Shown here piece by piece: positions 1-8,491 of a DNA stretch of 56,466 nt. Source of the DNA: Lachnospiraceae bacterium. GTDB lineage: Bacteria > Bacillota > Clostridia > Lachnospirales > Lachnospiraceae. The translations under genes and the position numbers were made by a program. Positions within the stretch are counted from its first letter, which is position 1; each line of letters starts with the position of its first letter. The stretch lies in NCBI GenBank assembly GCA_017553695.1, contig JAFZKG010000105.1, positions 1 through 56,466 of the forward strand. Direction: 5' to 3'. The notes beneath the pieces were generated by a model. It did not search any database. It was not told the origin of the DNA and saw only the letters and a program-made list of their open reading frames with translations.

Positions 1-138
1 CTTATAAATTAATTATTAATTTCTAATACTCATAAACGTAGACCTCATAAGATTCATGACTGTATTGTCAATAATTAGCAACATATAGATTTATCATTAT
101 TTTCCATATATAATCACTATTTAGAAAGGAGCATATGT

Positions 139-660
139 ATGGTCATACTAATTACCGGTCCTACTCACAGCGGGAAAACCTATCTTGCGCAGAGAATGTT
201 GGAATCAAAGAAATATCCGTATCTTTCCATCGATCATTTAAAGATGGGCCTGATCCGCAGCGGACAAACTGAACTTACACCTGAAGATGATGAGGAGTTA
301 ACATATTATCTGTGGCCTATCGTGTGCGAGATCATAAAAACAGCGATAGAGAATGAACAGAATCTGATCATCGAGGGATGCTATATTCCTTTTAACTGGA
401 GACGATCTTTCGAAGAAAAATATCTGCAGTCTATTCATTTCATCTGTCTGGCGATGACAGACTCATATATTGATATGCATTATTACGAAATCAAAACACA
501 TGCAAACGATATCGAGTCCAGGCAAGATGAATTTGATTATTCTCGTGAAGAATTGAAAGAAATGAACCGGGAATATATTGAGGGATGCAGGGAAAACTGG
601 GAACAGGTCACACTGATTGATACTGATTTCGAGAAAACGATCAAGGGACTTCTGGAATGA
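139..660 (+). CDS. P-loop kinase-like ATP-binding protein (173 aa)
   Basis: The protein opens with a Walker A motif GPTHSGKT at residues 7-14, followed by a substrate-side Asp-His segment (SIDHLKMGLI). This is the plan of small P-loop kinases such as adenylate-kinase-like, zeta-toxin-like or 2-phosphoglycerate-kinase-like proteins. No LID-domain cysteines are visible, and the substrate is not predictable. The start is set by a Shine-Dalgarno AAAGGAG at 125-131. A TATAAT at 109-114 is a candidate -10 with a poor -35. It is the first gene of a five-gene overlapping operon and shares an ATGA overlap with the SDR gene behind it. The 138 nt before it are AT-rich and hold no gene I can support. The NTPase fold is fairly sure; the role is open. 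Confidence 0.75.
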   Translation: MVILITGPTHSGKTYLAQRMLESKKYPYLSIDHLKMGLIRSGQTELTPEDDEELTYYLWPIVCEIIKTAIENEQNLIIEGCYIPFNWRRSFEEKYLQSIHFICLAMTDSYIDMHYYEIKTHANDIESRQDEFDYSREELKEMNREYIEGCRENWEQVTLIDTDFEKTIKGLLE

Positions 661-1496
661 ATAGTACAACGGGGAAAACGATCCTGGTGACAGGTGCGTC
701 CGGCGGGATGGGACAATCTGTCTGCCATTTATTGACTGAAAAAGGGTATCTAGTTTATGGGCTGGATATCCGAAAACCGGATGATGAGATCAACTTGACA
801 TTCGTTCAGGCAGATCTGACAGATTCTGTATCCATACAAACGGCTTATGATACGATACAAAAAGAAACAGATCAGCTGGATGCTATCGTGCATCTGGCCG
901 GAAAGTATGATCTGGATTCTCTGGTAGAGATGTCAGAAGAGGATTTTACCGGAATCTTTGACCGTAATGTCTTTTCCGTATTTCGTGTAAACAAAACATT
1001 TCTGCCAATGATGACGCGGCCCGGAAAGATCATTATTACGACAAGTGAACTGGCACCGCTGGATCCGCTTCCTTTTACAGGCATTTACGGGATCACAAAG
1101 ACGGCACTTGAAAAATATTGCCATTCTTTACGTTTGGAACTGCAGTTACTGGGACATAAGGTGATCGAGGTGCGTCCGGGAGCGATCAATACCAATCTTT
1201 TGAATGATTCACAGGTCAGACTGAAACACTTTACAGATCATACAGAACTGTATCAAGTGAGCGGAAAGAATTTCAAGGAAATCGTAGACAAAGTAGAATC
1301 ACGGCATATCCAGCCGGAAGCGATCGCTCAGCTTATTTTGAGGATCCTGACAGCGGATAATCCGAAGTATATTTATAATATCAATCGAAATATGCTTTTA
1401 CGGCTTTATAATATGGCTCCTGACCGGATTCAGGCGAAAGCCATCAAAAAGATCCTTCTGAAAGGAGTAAATAATGGCTCAGACAGTACAACATGA
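657..1496 (+). CDS. SDR family NAD(P)-dependent oxidoreductase
   Basis: A classical short-chain dehydrogenase/reductase of 279 aa. The N-terminal nucleotide-binding motif TGASGGMG is at residues 12-19, an LAG (variant NAG) motif at about 80-82, and the catalytic triad members Ser130, Tyr144 and Lys148 (YGITK) are in place. The basic or acidic residue choice after beta-2 (LDIRK) does not settle NAD against NADP. The substrate is unknown. The gene overlaps its upstream neighbour by 4 nt and the following DUF2804 gene by 23 nt, so the three are surely cotranscribed. The pairing with a DUF2804 protein and a flavoprotein suggests redox chemistry on a hydrophobic or lipid-like compound, which is inference only. 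Confidence 0.88.
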   Translation: MNSTTGKTILVTGASGGMGQSVCHLLTEKGYLVYGLDIRKPDDEINLTFVQADLTDSVSIQTAYDTIQKETDQLDAIVHLAGKYDLDSLVEMSEEDFTGIFDRNVFSVFRVNKTFLPMMTRPGKIIITTSELAPLDPLPFTGIYGITKTALEKYCHSLRLELQLLGHKVIEVRPGAINTNLLNDSQVRLKHFTDHTELYQVSGKNFKEIVDKVESRHIQPEAIAQLILRILTADNPKYIYNINRNMLLRLYNMAPDRIQAKAIKKILLKGVNNGSDSTT

Positions 1497-2511
1497 AATC
1501 GTAAGCGCGCATCCATTGCTGGATTCAAATGGAAATATTGCAGAACCGGGTTATGCCAAAAGCCTGCTGCCGATCTATGAGAAAAAGAAGATCGCAACCA
1601 GTAAACTTCGGCTGAAAGAATGGGATTATTACCTGGTCAGTAATGGTCACTTTGCGCTGGCGCTGACTATTGCGGATAATGGTTATATGGGACTGGACTC
1701 GATTTCTTTGCTTGATCTGGACGAAAGATGGGAGATCACCAATAGCCCAATGAGTTTTCTGACATTGGGAAAGCGGAATTGTCCGGGAACATCAAAGGTT
1801 GGCAATCTGGTAAGCGGGAACGCGAATTATCAGATTCGTTTTGAAAATGAAGGAAATGGATCGCGAATCCTGACAGCCAAAATGCGGAAATTCAGCAAAG
1901 AAGGAGCAATTGAAGCAAAAGTCACCCTGACAGATGAACCGAAGGAAAGCATGGTCATCTGCACACCATTTGCAAAGAAAGGCCACTTTTATTTCAATCA
2001 GAAGATTAACTGCATGCGGGCAGAGGGATATGTGAAGTATGGTGACCGGGAATATACATTTGATCCATCTGACAGCTTTGCGGTCCTGGATTGGGGACGT
2101 GGTGTGTGGACCTATCACAATACCTGGTATTGGGGCAGCGCATCTTATCAGGTAGATGGCATTCCTTTTGGATGGAATATCGGATACGGATTTGGGGACA
2201 CTTCAGCAGCCAGTGAAAATATGCTGTTTTATAATGGAAAAGCACATAAACTGAGTCAGGTTAAGTTCCATATTCCGGGTGATGAAAAAGATTTTCTGTC
2301 ACCGTGGACATTTACTTCAGACGACAGCCGGTTTGAGATGGACTTTGTGCCCGTTCTTGACCGTGCATCGTGTACAGATGTCCTGATCATCAAGTCTGAC
2401 CAGCATCAGGTCTTCGGACGTTTTACAGGAAAAGCAATTCTGGATGATGGCACCGTGATTGACGTAAAAGATTTCCCCGGGTTTGCAGAAAAAGTAGAAA
2501 ATAAATGGTAG
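1474..2511 (+). CDS. DUF2804 domain-containing protein
   Basis: A 345 aa protein that I recognise as a DUF2804 protein from the N-terminal pattern (HPLLDSNGNIAEPGYAKSLL) and the Trp/Gly-rich core near residues 205-250 (LDWGRGVWTYHNTWYWGSA). That core resembles the beta-barrel lipocalin-like fold of AttH/CrtC-type proteins. No catalytic function is established for the family. There is no signal peptide or membrane segment, so it should be cytosolic. The start has a good Shine-Dalgarno (AAAGGAG) inside the end of the SDR gene. It overlaps the following flavoprotein gene by 7 nt. Family assignment is fairly confident; function is unknown. Confidence 0.8.
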   Translation: MAQTVQHEIVSAHPLLDSNGNIAEPGYAKSLLPIYEKKKIATSKLRLKEWDYYLVSNGHFALALTIADNGYMGLDSISLLDLDERWEITNSPMSFLTLGKRNCPGTSKVGNLVSGNANYQIRFENEGNGSRILTAKMRKFSKEGAIEAKVTLTDEPKESMVICTPFAKKGHFYFNQKINCMRAEGYVKYGDREYTFDPSDSFAVLDWGRGVWTYHNTWYWGSASYQVDGIPFGWNIGYGFGDTSAASENMLFYNGKAHKLSQVKFHIPGDEKDFLSPWTFTSDDSRFEMDFVPVLDRASCTDVLIIKSDQHQVFGRFTGKAILDDGTVIDVKDFPGFAEKVENKW

Positions 2512-3917
2512 AAACATGTGATGTCATCATTATCGGAGCAGGGATCCTTGGCTGTTTTGCAGCCAGGGCTCTTTCCATGTATGATCTGAAGACGATCGTA
2601 CTGGAAAAGCGTGAAGATGTCTGCACGATGATCAGCAAAGCAAATACTGGCATTGTGTATGCCGGATATGACATGCATCCCGGGTCTTTAAAAGCAGAAA
2701 TGACCATTCGTTCGAATGCCGGATTTGAACAATTATGCAAGGAATTGGGCGTCACATACCTCAAGACGGGTTCTATCATGGTTGCATATGGACCGGATGG
2801 GGACCAATCACTGATCCGAAAAATGGAACAGGGAAAAGAGAGCTGTGTACCTGGACTTCATCTGATCACAGGTAAAGAGGCAGAGCAGATGGAACCGAAT
2901 CTCCGAAAAGGGATTTCATCTGCCCTATATTCTGAAACAACGGGTGCAGTGAATCCCTGGGACCTTGGAATTGCTGCATATGAAAACGCAAAAGCGAATG
3001 GAGTCATGTTTCATTTTCTGGAATCAGTGATGGACATAGATTGCCAGAATAAAAGAGTATCCATAAAGACACAATCAAATGAGTATACCGCTAAAGTAGT
3101 CATAAACTGTGCAGGCTCCAATACAGATTCCATTCGAGAAATGGCATTTGCCCCATCAGTGCGTATCCGAAACACGTCTGCTGATTATCTGGTGTATGCG
3201 AAAGGCAGTGCAAGCCAGATTTCCCATGTGATTTTTTATGAACCGGAAGGAAAAGAGAAGGGTCTGTCAATTGTACCGACAGAAGAAGGAAATCTGATCA
3301 TAGGTGCGACAGAAAGTTCAAAGATGGATTGTGCAGACTATGCTACTAGAGCGGAAGACTTGTCCGCATTATTGTCTTTTTCAAGCACAATTCTACCATC
3401 GCTAGAACAGGATCAACTCTTGAATGAGTTTGCATCCGTTCGCCCCAACCCATATTTGCTTCAGAATCCTGAAGTAAAGTTAAATGACTTTAATATTTTG
3501 GAGGATTGGCCGATGATCAGCCTGGTTGCGATTAAGACGCCAGGCATCACCTGTGCTGCGGAACTGGGAAAATATGTATCAGAGAAAGTCATCCATCATA
3601 TCGGCCAGGTTCAAACAAATCCGTACTATGATCCAATAAGAAAACCAATCGAACATCCGGATATGGAACACTACAAGAAAGAGCAGGATGGAGAAATCTT
3701 GTGTCATTGTAATCTTGTCACCGAAAAAATGATCCGGGAGGCAATCAAACGTGGTGCAACAACCCTGAATGGCATTCGCAGACGTACAAGAGCCGGCATG
3801 GGATGCTGCCAGGGAGCAGATTGCGAGGAGAAGATCCTGAAGATCCTGATGAGAGAACTCGGGATCCATGCGGAAGAGGTCACAAAAGACGGAAACGGAA
3901 GTGAGGTTCTGTTATGA
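2505..3917 (+). CDS. FAD-dependent oxidoreductase, GlpA-like, with C-terminal [2Fe-2S] domain
   Basis: A 470 aa flavoprotein of the DAO/glycerol-3-phosphate dehydrogenase superfamily. The FAD-binding motif GAGILG is at residues 11-16. The C-terminal 75 residues form a BFD-like iron-sulfur domain with Cys400, Cys402, Cys435 (a second Cys at 434) and Cys440, the usual CxC...C-x4-C spacing. This architecture matches the short GlpA/LhgO-like proteins common in Clostridia. In true anaerobic Glp operons it sits next to glpB-like and DUF1667 genes, which are absent here, so the natural substrate may be another 2-hydroxy acid or polyol phosphate. It lies in the five-gene operon and overlaps the transporter gene by 4 nt. 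Confidence 0.85.
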   Translation: MVETCDVIIIGAGILGCFAARALSMYDLKTIVLEKREDVCTMISKANTGIVYAGYDMHPGSLKAEMTIRSNAGFEQLCKELGVTYLKTGSIMVAYGPDGDQSLIRKMEQGKESCVPGLHLITGKEAEQMEPNLRKGISSALYSETTGAVNPWDLGIAAYENAKANGVMFHFLESVMDIDCQNKRVSIKTQSNEYTAKVVINCAGSNTDSIREMAFAPSVRIRNTSADYLVYAKGSASQISHVIFYEPEGKEKGLSIVPTEEGNLIIGATESSKMDCADYATRAEDLSALLSFSSTILPSLEQDQLLNEFASVRPNPYLLQNPEVKLNDFNILEDWPMISLVAIKTPGITCAAELGKYVSEKVIHHIGQVQTNPYYDPIRKPIEHPDMEHYKKEQDGEILCHCNLVTEKMIREAIKRGATTLNGIRRRTRAGMGCCQGADCEEKILKILMRELGIHAEEVTKDGNGSEVLL

Positions 3918-4798
3918 AGCAGTTTAAACCAGCACTTTCTGTCATTGCCGCCGGTATTCTGTGGGGTGTTATCTCGATATTTGTCAAAACACTTTCGAAA
4001 GCAGGAATTGATGCCTTGCAGATCTCTGCAGTTCGTATGATCCTGGCTGCGATCTGCTTTTCCTTATTTGTTTTGATCAAAGACCGTTCGAAATTCCGAA
4101 TCCGCTTCCGTGATATCTGGATGTTCATTGGAACCGGCATCATCAGTATTGTTCTTTTCAATACGTGCTATTTTTATACAATGATCCACAGCCAGGCAAG
4201 CATAGCGGTTGTACTGTTATATACATCCCCGGTGTTTGTAATGATTCTTTCTGCCATTATCTTTAAAGAAAAGATCACGGTGATCAAGATCATAGCTTTG
4301 ATATTGACCATCTGTGGCTGTGTGCTTGTTGCTGGTCTTACAAATGATGTTTCGATTTCTTTCCCGGTATTTATGATCGGCATTGCTTCCGGATTGTTTT
4401 ATGCCCTGTATTCGATTTTTGGAGAAATAGCACTTCGAAGGTATGATACGATGACCGTTACTGTCTGGACTTTTATCTTCGGATTGATTGGTTCATTGCC
4501 TTTGGGAAAAGTCCCGCAAACGATCCGTATTATTAAAAGTGATCCAAAGCTGATCCTTTTTGCATTCGGAATTGCGATCCTATCAACGGTTCTTCCTTAT
4601 TTTTTCTATACATGGGGACTCAAACGCATGGAAACATCCAAAGCAGCGATCCTTGTGGCGGTTGAGCCATTGGTAGGATGTATTCTGGGAATGACGATAT
4701 ATCAGGAACCGCACAATTTTGTGAAAATACTTGGCATCATCCTGATCCTGGCTTCTATCGTTCTGCTAAATATCCGGTTGGAATCGCGAAACACCTGA
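3914..4798 (+). CDS. EamA/DMT-family membrane transporter
   Basis: A 294 aa integral membrane protein with about ten hydrophobic segments arranged as two tandem EamA repeats, starting PALSVIAAGILWG and repeating at about residues 150-280 (IGIASGLFYALYSIFG). This is the drug/metabolite transporter superfamily; substrates range from amino acids and purines to sugars. A GTGAGG Shine-Dalgarno lies upstream inside the flavoprotein gene, with an ATGA overlap. It is the last gene of the five-gene operon and may export or import the compound handled by the preceding enzymes. I see no clear terminator before the thiT promoter. Confidence 0.88.
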   Translation: MKQFKPALSVIAAGILWGVISIFVKTLSKAGIDALQISAVRMILAAICFSLFVLIKDRSKFRIRFRDIWMFIGTGIISIVLFNTCYFYTMIHSQASIAVVLLYTSPVFVMILSAIIFKEKITVIKIIALILTICGCVLVAGLTNDVSISFPVFMIGIASGLFYALYSIFGEIALRRYDTMTVTVWTFIFGLIGSLPLGKVPQTIRIIKSDPKLILFAFGIAILSTVLPYFFYTWGLKRMETSKAAILVAVEPLVGCILGMTIYQEPHNFVKILGIILILASIVLLNIRLESRNT

Positions 4799-4833
4799 TT
4801 CATAATCTGAATATTTGGATTCTATGCAAACAG

Positions 4834-4862
4834 TTGAATAAAAAGGCATGCCGTGATAGTAT
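4834..4862 (+). promoter_or_regulatory. Promoter of the TPP riboswitch-thiT unit
   Basis: TTGAAT (4834-4839), a 17 bp spacer and TAGTAT (4857-4862) with a TGn extended -10. The predicted start near 4869 coincides with the 5' base of the riboswitch P1 stem. Confidence 0.7.
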
Positions 4863-4868
4863 GTTGGT

Positions 4869-4950
4869 GAGCTAGGGGAGCCATTTGGCTGAGATTTCTT
4901 TGGAAGTACCCTTATTACTTGATTCGGTTAATGCCGACGGAAGGAAGCTT
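4869..4950 (+). promoter_or_regulatory. TPP riboswitch (THI element)
   Basis: The conserved core CTGAGA (4889-4894), ACCCTT (4908-4913), the TGATTCGGTTAATGCCGAC arm and the closing GGAAG are present in the right order and spacing for a thiamine pyrophosphate riboswitch. P1 can form between GAGCT (4869-4873) and AGCTT (4946-4950). The downstream gene is a thiamine transporter, which fits. It is expected to switch expression off when TPP is bound. Confidence 0.93.
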
Positions 4951-4988
4951 GCATGCTTATTCAAGTAATTCCCCCTTGCGAAAGGAGG
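4914..4988 (+). promoter_or_regulatory. Expression platform: alternative 9-bp helix and SD-sequestering hairpin
   Basis: ATTACTTGA at 4914-4922, inside the aptamer P3 region, is perfectly complementary to TCAAGTAAT at 4961-4969. A second hairpin pairs CCCCCTT (4971-4977) with AAAGGAGG (4981-4988), which is the thiT Shine-Dalgarno. The two helices suggest a translational switch in which aptamer folding and the downstream helix exclude each other. A short T-run follows the hairpin, so partial transcription termination is also possible. Confidence 0.65.
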
Positions 4989-4995
4989 TTTTTTT

Positions 4996-5661
4996 ATGTC
5001 TTTTTTCATTAAGGAAGTAGACGGTGACTTAATGCTCACCACAGCCGGTTATGTGTTTGCCGCAGTCATTCTGGCAGTTCTCATTTTGATTGCCGGACTG
5101 GCTTTATCCAAAAAACACAGTGAAAAGAAACAGATGAGTGCAAAGCAGCTGGCATTCTGCGCGGTTGCGCTAGCTTTGGCCATGGTCACATCCATGATCA
5201 AGATCTTTCATTTTCCATTCGGAGGATCCATTACGCTGTTCAGCATGCTGTTCATCTGCCTGATCGGGTATTTCTATGGACCTTTTACCGGCATAATGAC
5301 TGCCGTGGCATATGGTATCCTGCAGTTTATCATTGGTCCGTATATCGTTTTTCCGATTCAGGTACTGGTCGATTATCCACTTGCATTTGGCGCGCTAGGT
5401 CTTTCCGGATTCTTCTGGAAGTCAAAAAACGGATTGCTGAAGGGTTATATTGTTGGTGTTGTCGGCCGATATGTCTTTTCCGTGATTTCTGGCTGGATCT
5501 TTTTCGGCGAATATGCATGGGATGGATGGGCAGCTTTGCCTTATTCCCTGTGCTATAATGGCGCCTATATCTTTGCAGAAATGATCATCACGCTCATATT
5601 GATACTGATCCCACCAGTCAAAAAAGCAATCAATCATGTTAAAAAAATGGCGCTCTCCTGA
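4996..5661 (+). CDS. thiT: Thiamine transporter ThiT, ECF S component
   Basis: A 221 aa membrane protein with an extra N-terminal hydrophobic helix (about residues 15-37) followed by a six-helix S-component core. ThiT signatures are visible: DYPLAFGALGLSG near the middle and SGWIFFGEYAWDGW further on, the segment that lines the thiamine pocket in the family. ThiT captures thiamine outside the cell and works with the shared EcfA-EcfA'-EcfT module, which is not in this window. The gene is controlled by the TPP riboswitch just upstream. The Shine-Dalgarno AAAGGAGG at 4981-4988 fixes the start. Confidence 0.92.
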   Translation: MSFFIKEVDGDLMLTTAGYVFAAVILAVLILIAGLALSKKHSEKKQMSAKQLAFCAVALALAMVTSMIKIFHFPFGGSITLFSMLFICLIGYFYGPFTGIMTAVAYGILQFIIGPYIVFPIQVLVDYPLAFGALGLSGFFWKSKNGLLKGYIVGVVGRYVFSVISGWIFFGEYAWDGWAALPYSLCYNGAYIFAEMIITLILILIPPVKKAINHVKKMALS

Positions 5662-5672
5662 GCGCCTTTTTT
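5649..5672 (+). terminator. Intrinsic terminator of thiT
   Basis: GGCGCTC (5649-5655), loop TCCT, GAGCGCC (5660-5666), then six T. The stem overlaps the thiT stop codon. Confidence 0.9.
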
Positions 5673-5699
5673 CCAAAAAGATGTGTTTTATGGTAAAAT
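5670..5699 (+). promoter_or_regulatory. Promoter of rluF with extended -10, predicted leaderless
   Basis: TGGTAAAAT (5691-5699) is an extended -10 (TGn-TAAAAT). A weak -35 TTTCCA (5670-5675) lies 18 bp upstream. Only 6 nt separate the -10 from the ATG at 5706, and no Shine-Dalgarno is possible, so the transcript should start at or next to the start codon. Confidence 0.6.
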
Positions 5700-5705
5700 G
5701 CAAAT

Positions 5706-6458
5706 ATGGAAAAACTATCGAAAGACTTGGTCCGGACGAATGCACCGGAGGAACCAATCCGTCTGAATAAATATCTGAGTGATGCGGGATTCTGTTCCAG
5801 ACGAGAGGCTGATAAGCTGATCGCAGAAGGAAGAGTCTTTGTGGATGGTCTCGTGGCATATCTGGGACAGAAGGTACTTCCAAGTCAGGTTGTGGTGGCA
5901 GATGGCAAAGTCTTAAATCTATCAGAGGAACTGATCCTTCTTGCGTATAATAAGCCACTTGGCGTCGAATGTACGACTGATCCGAAGAATCCGGATAATA
6001 TCGTTGACCAGATCCATTATCCGACGCGCATTTATCCGATCGGACGTCTGGATAAGAATTCCACCGGATTGATCCTTCTGACTAATACCGGAGATATCGT
6101 GAATCAGATCCTGAAGGCCTCTAATTATCATGAAAAAGAGTATGTGGTAACGGTGGATCAGCCGATCACGAAAGAGTTTCTGCGCAACATGCGCTCCGGT
6201 GTCACGATCCCTTTGGAAGATGGCACGAAAAAAGTCAAAACCCGGGAATGCAAAGTGAAACAGTTGGATCAATATACGTTTTCCATCATTTTAACGCAAG
6301 GGTTGAACAGACAGATCCGGAGAATGTGTCAGGAATTAGGATATACGGTCACGAGCCTGAACCGGATCCGGATCATGAACATACTCCTGGATGATCTGAA
6401 GATTGGAACCTACCGGATGCTGACAGAAAATGAAATCAAGAAACTGGTGAGTGAATGA
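5706..6458 (+). CDS. rluF: rRNA pseudouridine synthase, RsuA/RluF type
   Basis: A 250 aa protein with an N-terminal S4 RNA-binding domain (about residues 17-75, RLNKYLSDAGFCSRREADKL) and a catalytic domain carrying GRLDKNSTG with the nucleophile Asp116. It belongs to the RsuA/RluB/RluE/RluF family, which isomerises uridine in 16S or 23S rRNA; the overall pattern looks most like RluF (23S U2604 in E. coli), but the exact target is inferred. No ribosome binding site precedes the ATG, and the -10 element lies 6 nt upstream, so a leaderless start is likely. It overlaps ligA by 4 nt (ATGA). Confidence 0.85.
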   Translation: MEKLSKDLVRTNAPEEPIRLNKYLSDAGFCSRREADKLIAEGRVFVDGLVAYLGQKVLPSQVVVADGKVLNLSEELILLAYNKPLGVECTTDPKNPDNIVDQIHYPTRIYPIGRLDKNSTGLILLTNTGDIVNQILKASNYHEKEYVVTVDQPITKEFLRNMRSGVTIPLEDGTKKVKTRECKVKQLDQYTFSIILTQGLNRQIRRMCQELGYTVTSLNRIRIMNILLDDLKIGTYRMLTENEIKKLVSE

Positions 6459-8425
6459 ATGAAAAACAGGAACGGATCAGGGAACTGATCGCACAATTGA
6501 ACGAGGCCGCTGAAGCATATTATAAAGAAGATCGGGAGATCATGCCGAATTATGAGTATGACCGCCTTTATGATGAACTGTCTGTTTTGGAGCAGGAGAC
6601 GGGCCTGATCTTTGCGAATTCTCCTACGCAGAATGTCGGATTTGAAAGCGCTGACGAGCTGGTCAAAGAAGCACATGCGACGCCGATGCTTTCCCTGGAT
6701 AAAACAAAGGATCCGGATGCTCTTGCTTCTTTTCTTGGAGACCGGAAAGGTATTTTGTCCTGGAAGCTGGATGGACTCACAATTGTACTTACCTATGAAA
6801 ATGGATCCTTATTTAAAGCAGTCACTCGCGGAAATGGAGAAATCGGAGAAGTCGTCACTGCAAATGCTCTTCAATTTGAGAATGTTCCGCGTAGTATTTC
6901 TTATAAAGGGAACCTGGTCATTCGCGGGGAGGCGGTGATCCGTTATAAAGATTTCGAAAAGATCAATGAAGAGATCACTGATTTATCAGCGAAGTATAAA
7001 AATCCGCGGAATCTTTGCTCTGGTTCTGTCAGGCAACTGGATCCCGGTATTACTGCGAAGCGCCATGTCCGGCTTTACGTGTTTTCCCTTGAAAGCGCGG
7101 ATGGAAACATGGAAGAGGTACCTTTTGATATTCAGAATTCCAATGAGCAGTGCTTCCTGTGGCTGAAAAGTCTGGGATTTGATGTGGTGCCATATAAGGT
7201 GGTAACAGGCCGTACAGTATCGGACGCCGTGCAGGAATATGCACAGGAGATCATCGATTTCGAGATCCCGTCAGATGGCCTGGTCCTGTTGATGGATGAT
7301 ATTCCTTATGGACGAAGTCTTGGAAGGACGGCCAAGTATCCGCGTAATGCAATCGCGTTTAAATGGAAAGATGAGATCGCTCAGACGACACTTCTTGAAG
7401 TGGAATGGTCTCCATCACGCACTGGTCTGATCAATCCGATCGCGGTCTTTGAGCCGGTGGAGCTGGAAGGTACTACGGTATCCAGGGCAAGCCTGCATAA
7501 TTTAAGCATTATCGAAGGCCTGAAACTCGGAATCGGAGATACGGTCACAGTTTATAAGGCCAATATGATCATTCCGCAGATTGCGGAGAACCTGACTCAA
7601 AAAAATGATCTCGAATTTGCCAAAACCTGTCCGGCATGTGGTGCGGATACAGTCATTCATGATGAAAATGGAGTGAAAACGCTGCTATGTCCTAATCCGG
7701 ATTGTCCGGCAAAAAAGATCAAAACATTTGCGGATTTTGTCAGCCGGAACGCCATGAATATTGAGGGCATATCGGAAGAAACATTAGAAAAATTCATCGG
7801 ACATGGTTTCATTTCAGAGTTTGCGGATATCTACAAACTGGATCAACATAAGGATCAGATTACGTCCATGATGGGATTTGGTGAAAAATCTTATGAAAAT
7901 ATCATTAAGTCGGTGGATGCATCCCGTAAGACAACTTGTGCCAGAGTCCTAAATGCTTTAGGCATCATCGGTATCGGCCAGGCTAACGCAAAACTGATCA
8001 GCAAATATTTCAAAAATGATTTTGAGAGTATCCGAAACGCATCTTTCGATGAATTGATCACGATCGATCAGATCGGTGAAGTGCTCGCGCAATCGATCAC
8101 GGGGTTCTTTTCTAATGAGAAAAACAAAAAGATCGTGGATGACTTGCTGGCGGAGATCGAATTTGAAGAAGAAGCAGTAACCGGAGAAGAAAAACTGTCC
8201 GGAATGACATTCGTTATCACAGGAACTTTAAATCATTACGAAAATCGTGATGCTCTGAAAGCCGAGATTGAACGTGCAGGAGGAAAAGTTTCCGGCAGTG
8301 TCTCATCCAAGACGAGTTTTCTGATCAATAATGACATTCTTTCAAATTCTTCTAAGAATAAAACGGCAAAATCTTTAGGAATACCGATCATTACAGAAGA
8401 GGAATACATGGAGAAGTTCCGTTAA
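6455..8425 (+). CDS. ligA: NAD-dependent DNA ligase LigA
   Basis: A 656 aa bacterial ligase that seals nicks in DNA with NAD+ as cofactor. The adenylated lysine is Lys104 in the KLDG motif. Downstream come the OB-fold, a four-cysteine zinc finger (CPACG ... CPNPDC, about residues 391-420), helix-hairpin-helix repeats, and a C-terminal BRCT domain (about 580-656, LSGMTFVITGTL). Length and domain order are normal for the family. It is translationally coupled to rluF through an ATGA overlap. Confidence 0.96.
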   Translation: MNEKQERIRELIAQLNEAAEAYYKEDREIMPNYEYDRLYDELSVLEQETGLIFANSPTQNVGFESADELVKEAHATPMLSLDKTKDPDALASFLGDRKGILSWKLDGLTIVLTYENGSLFKAVTRGNGEIGEVVTANALQFENVPRSISYKGNLVIRGEAVIRYKDFEKINEEITDLSAKYKNPRNLCSGSVRQLDPGITAKRHVRLYVFSLESADGNMEEVPFDIQNSNEQCFLWLKSLGFDVVPYKVVTGRTVSDAVQEYAQEIIDFEIPSDGLVLLMDDIPYGRSLGRTAKYPRNAIAFKWKDEIAQTTLLEVEWSPSRTGLINPIAVFEPVELEGTTVSRASLHNLSIIEGLKLGIGDTVTVYKANMIIPQIAENLTQKNDLEFAKTCPACGADTVIHDENGVKTLLCPNPDCPAKKIKTFADFVSRNAMNIEGISEETLEKFIGHGFISEFADIYKLDQHKDQITSMMGFGEKSYENIIKSVDASRKTTCARVLNALGIIGIGQANAKLISKYFKNDFESIRNASFDELITIDQIGEVLAQSITGFFSNEKNKKIVDDLLAEIEFEEEAVTGEEKLSGMTFVITGTLNHYENRDALKAEIERAGGKVSGSVSSKTSFLINNDILSNSSKNKTAKSLGIPIITEEEYMEKFR

Positions 8426-8431
8426 AAAAAC

Positions 8432-8460
8432 ATTGAAAATACAGGACAGCTATTGTATAA
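8432..8460 (+). promoter_or_regulatory. Promoter of metA
   Basis: TTGAAA (8432-8437), 17 bp spacer, TATAAA (8455-8460). The predicted leader is only about 25 nt, so there is no room for a SAM riboswitch or T-box. Confidence 0.65.
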
Positions 8461-8491
8461 AAGATAAAAACTTTCACGAGAGGAAGCAAAT

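Noticed and set aside
5422..5958. 178 aa minus-strand frame across thiT and rluF
   Set aside because: It crosses the thiT terminator and two well-supported genes on the other strand.
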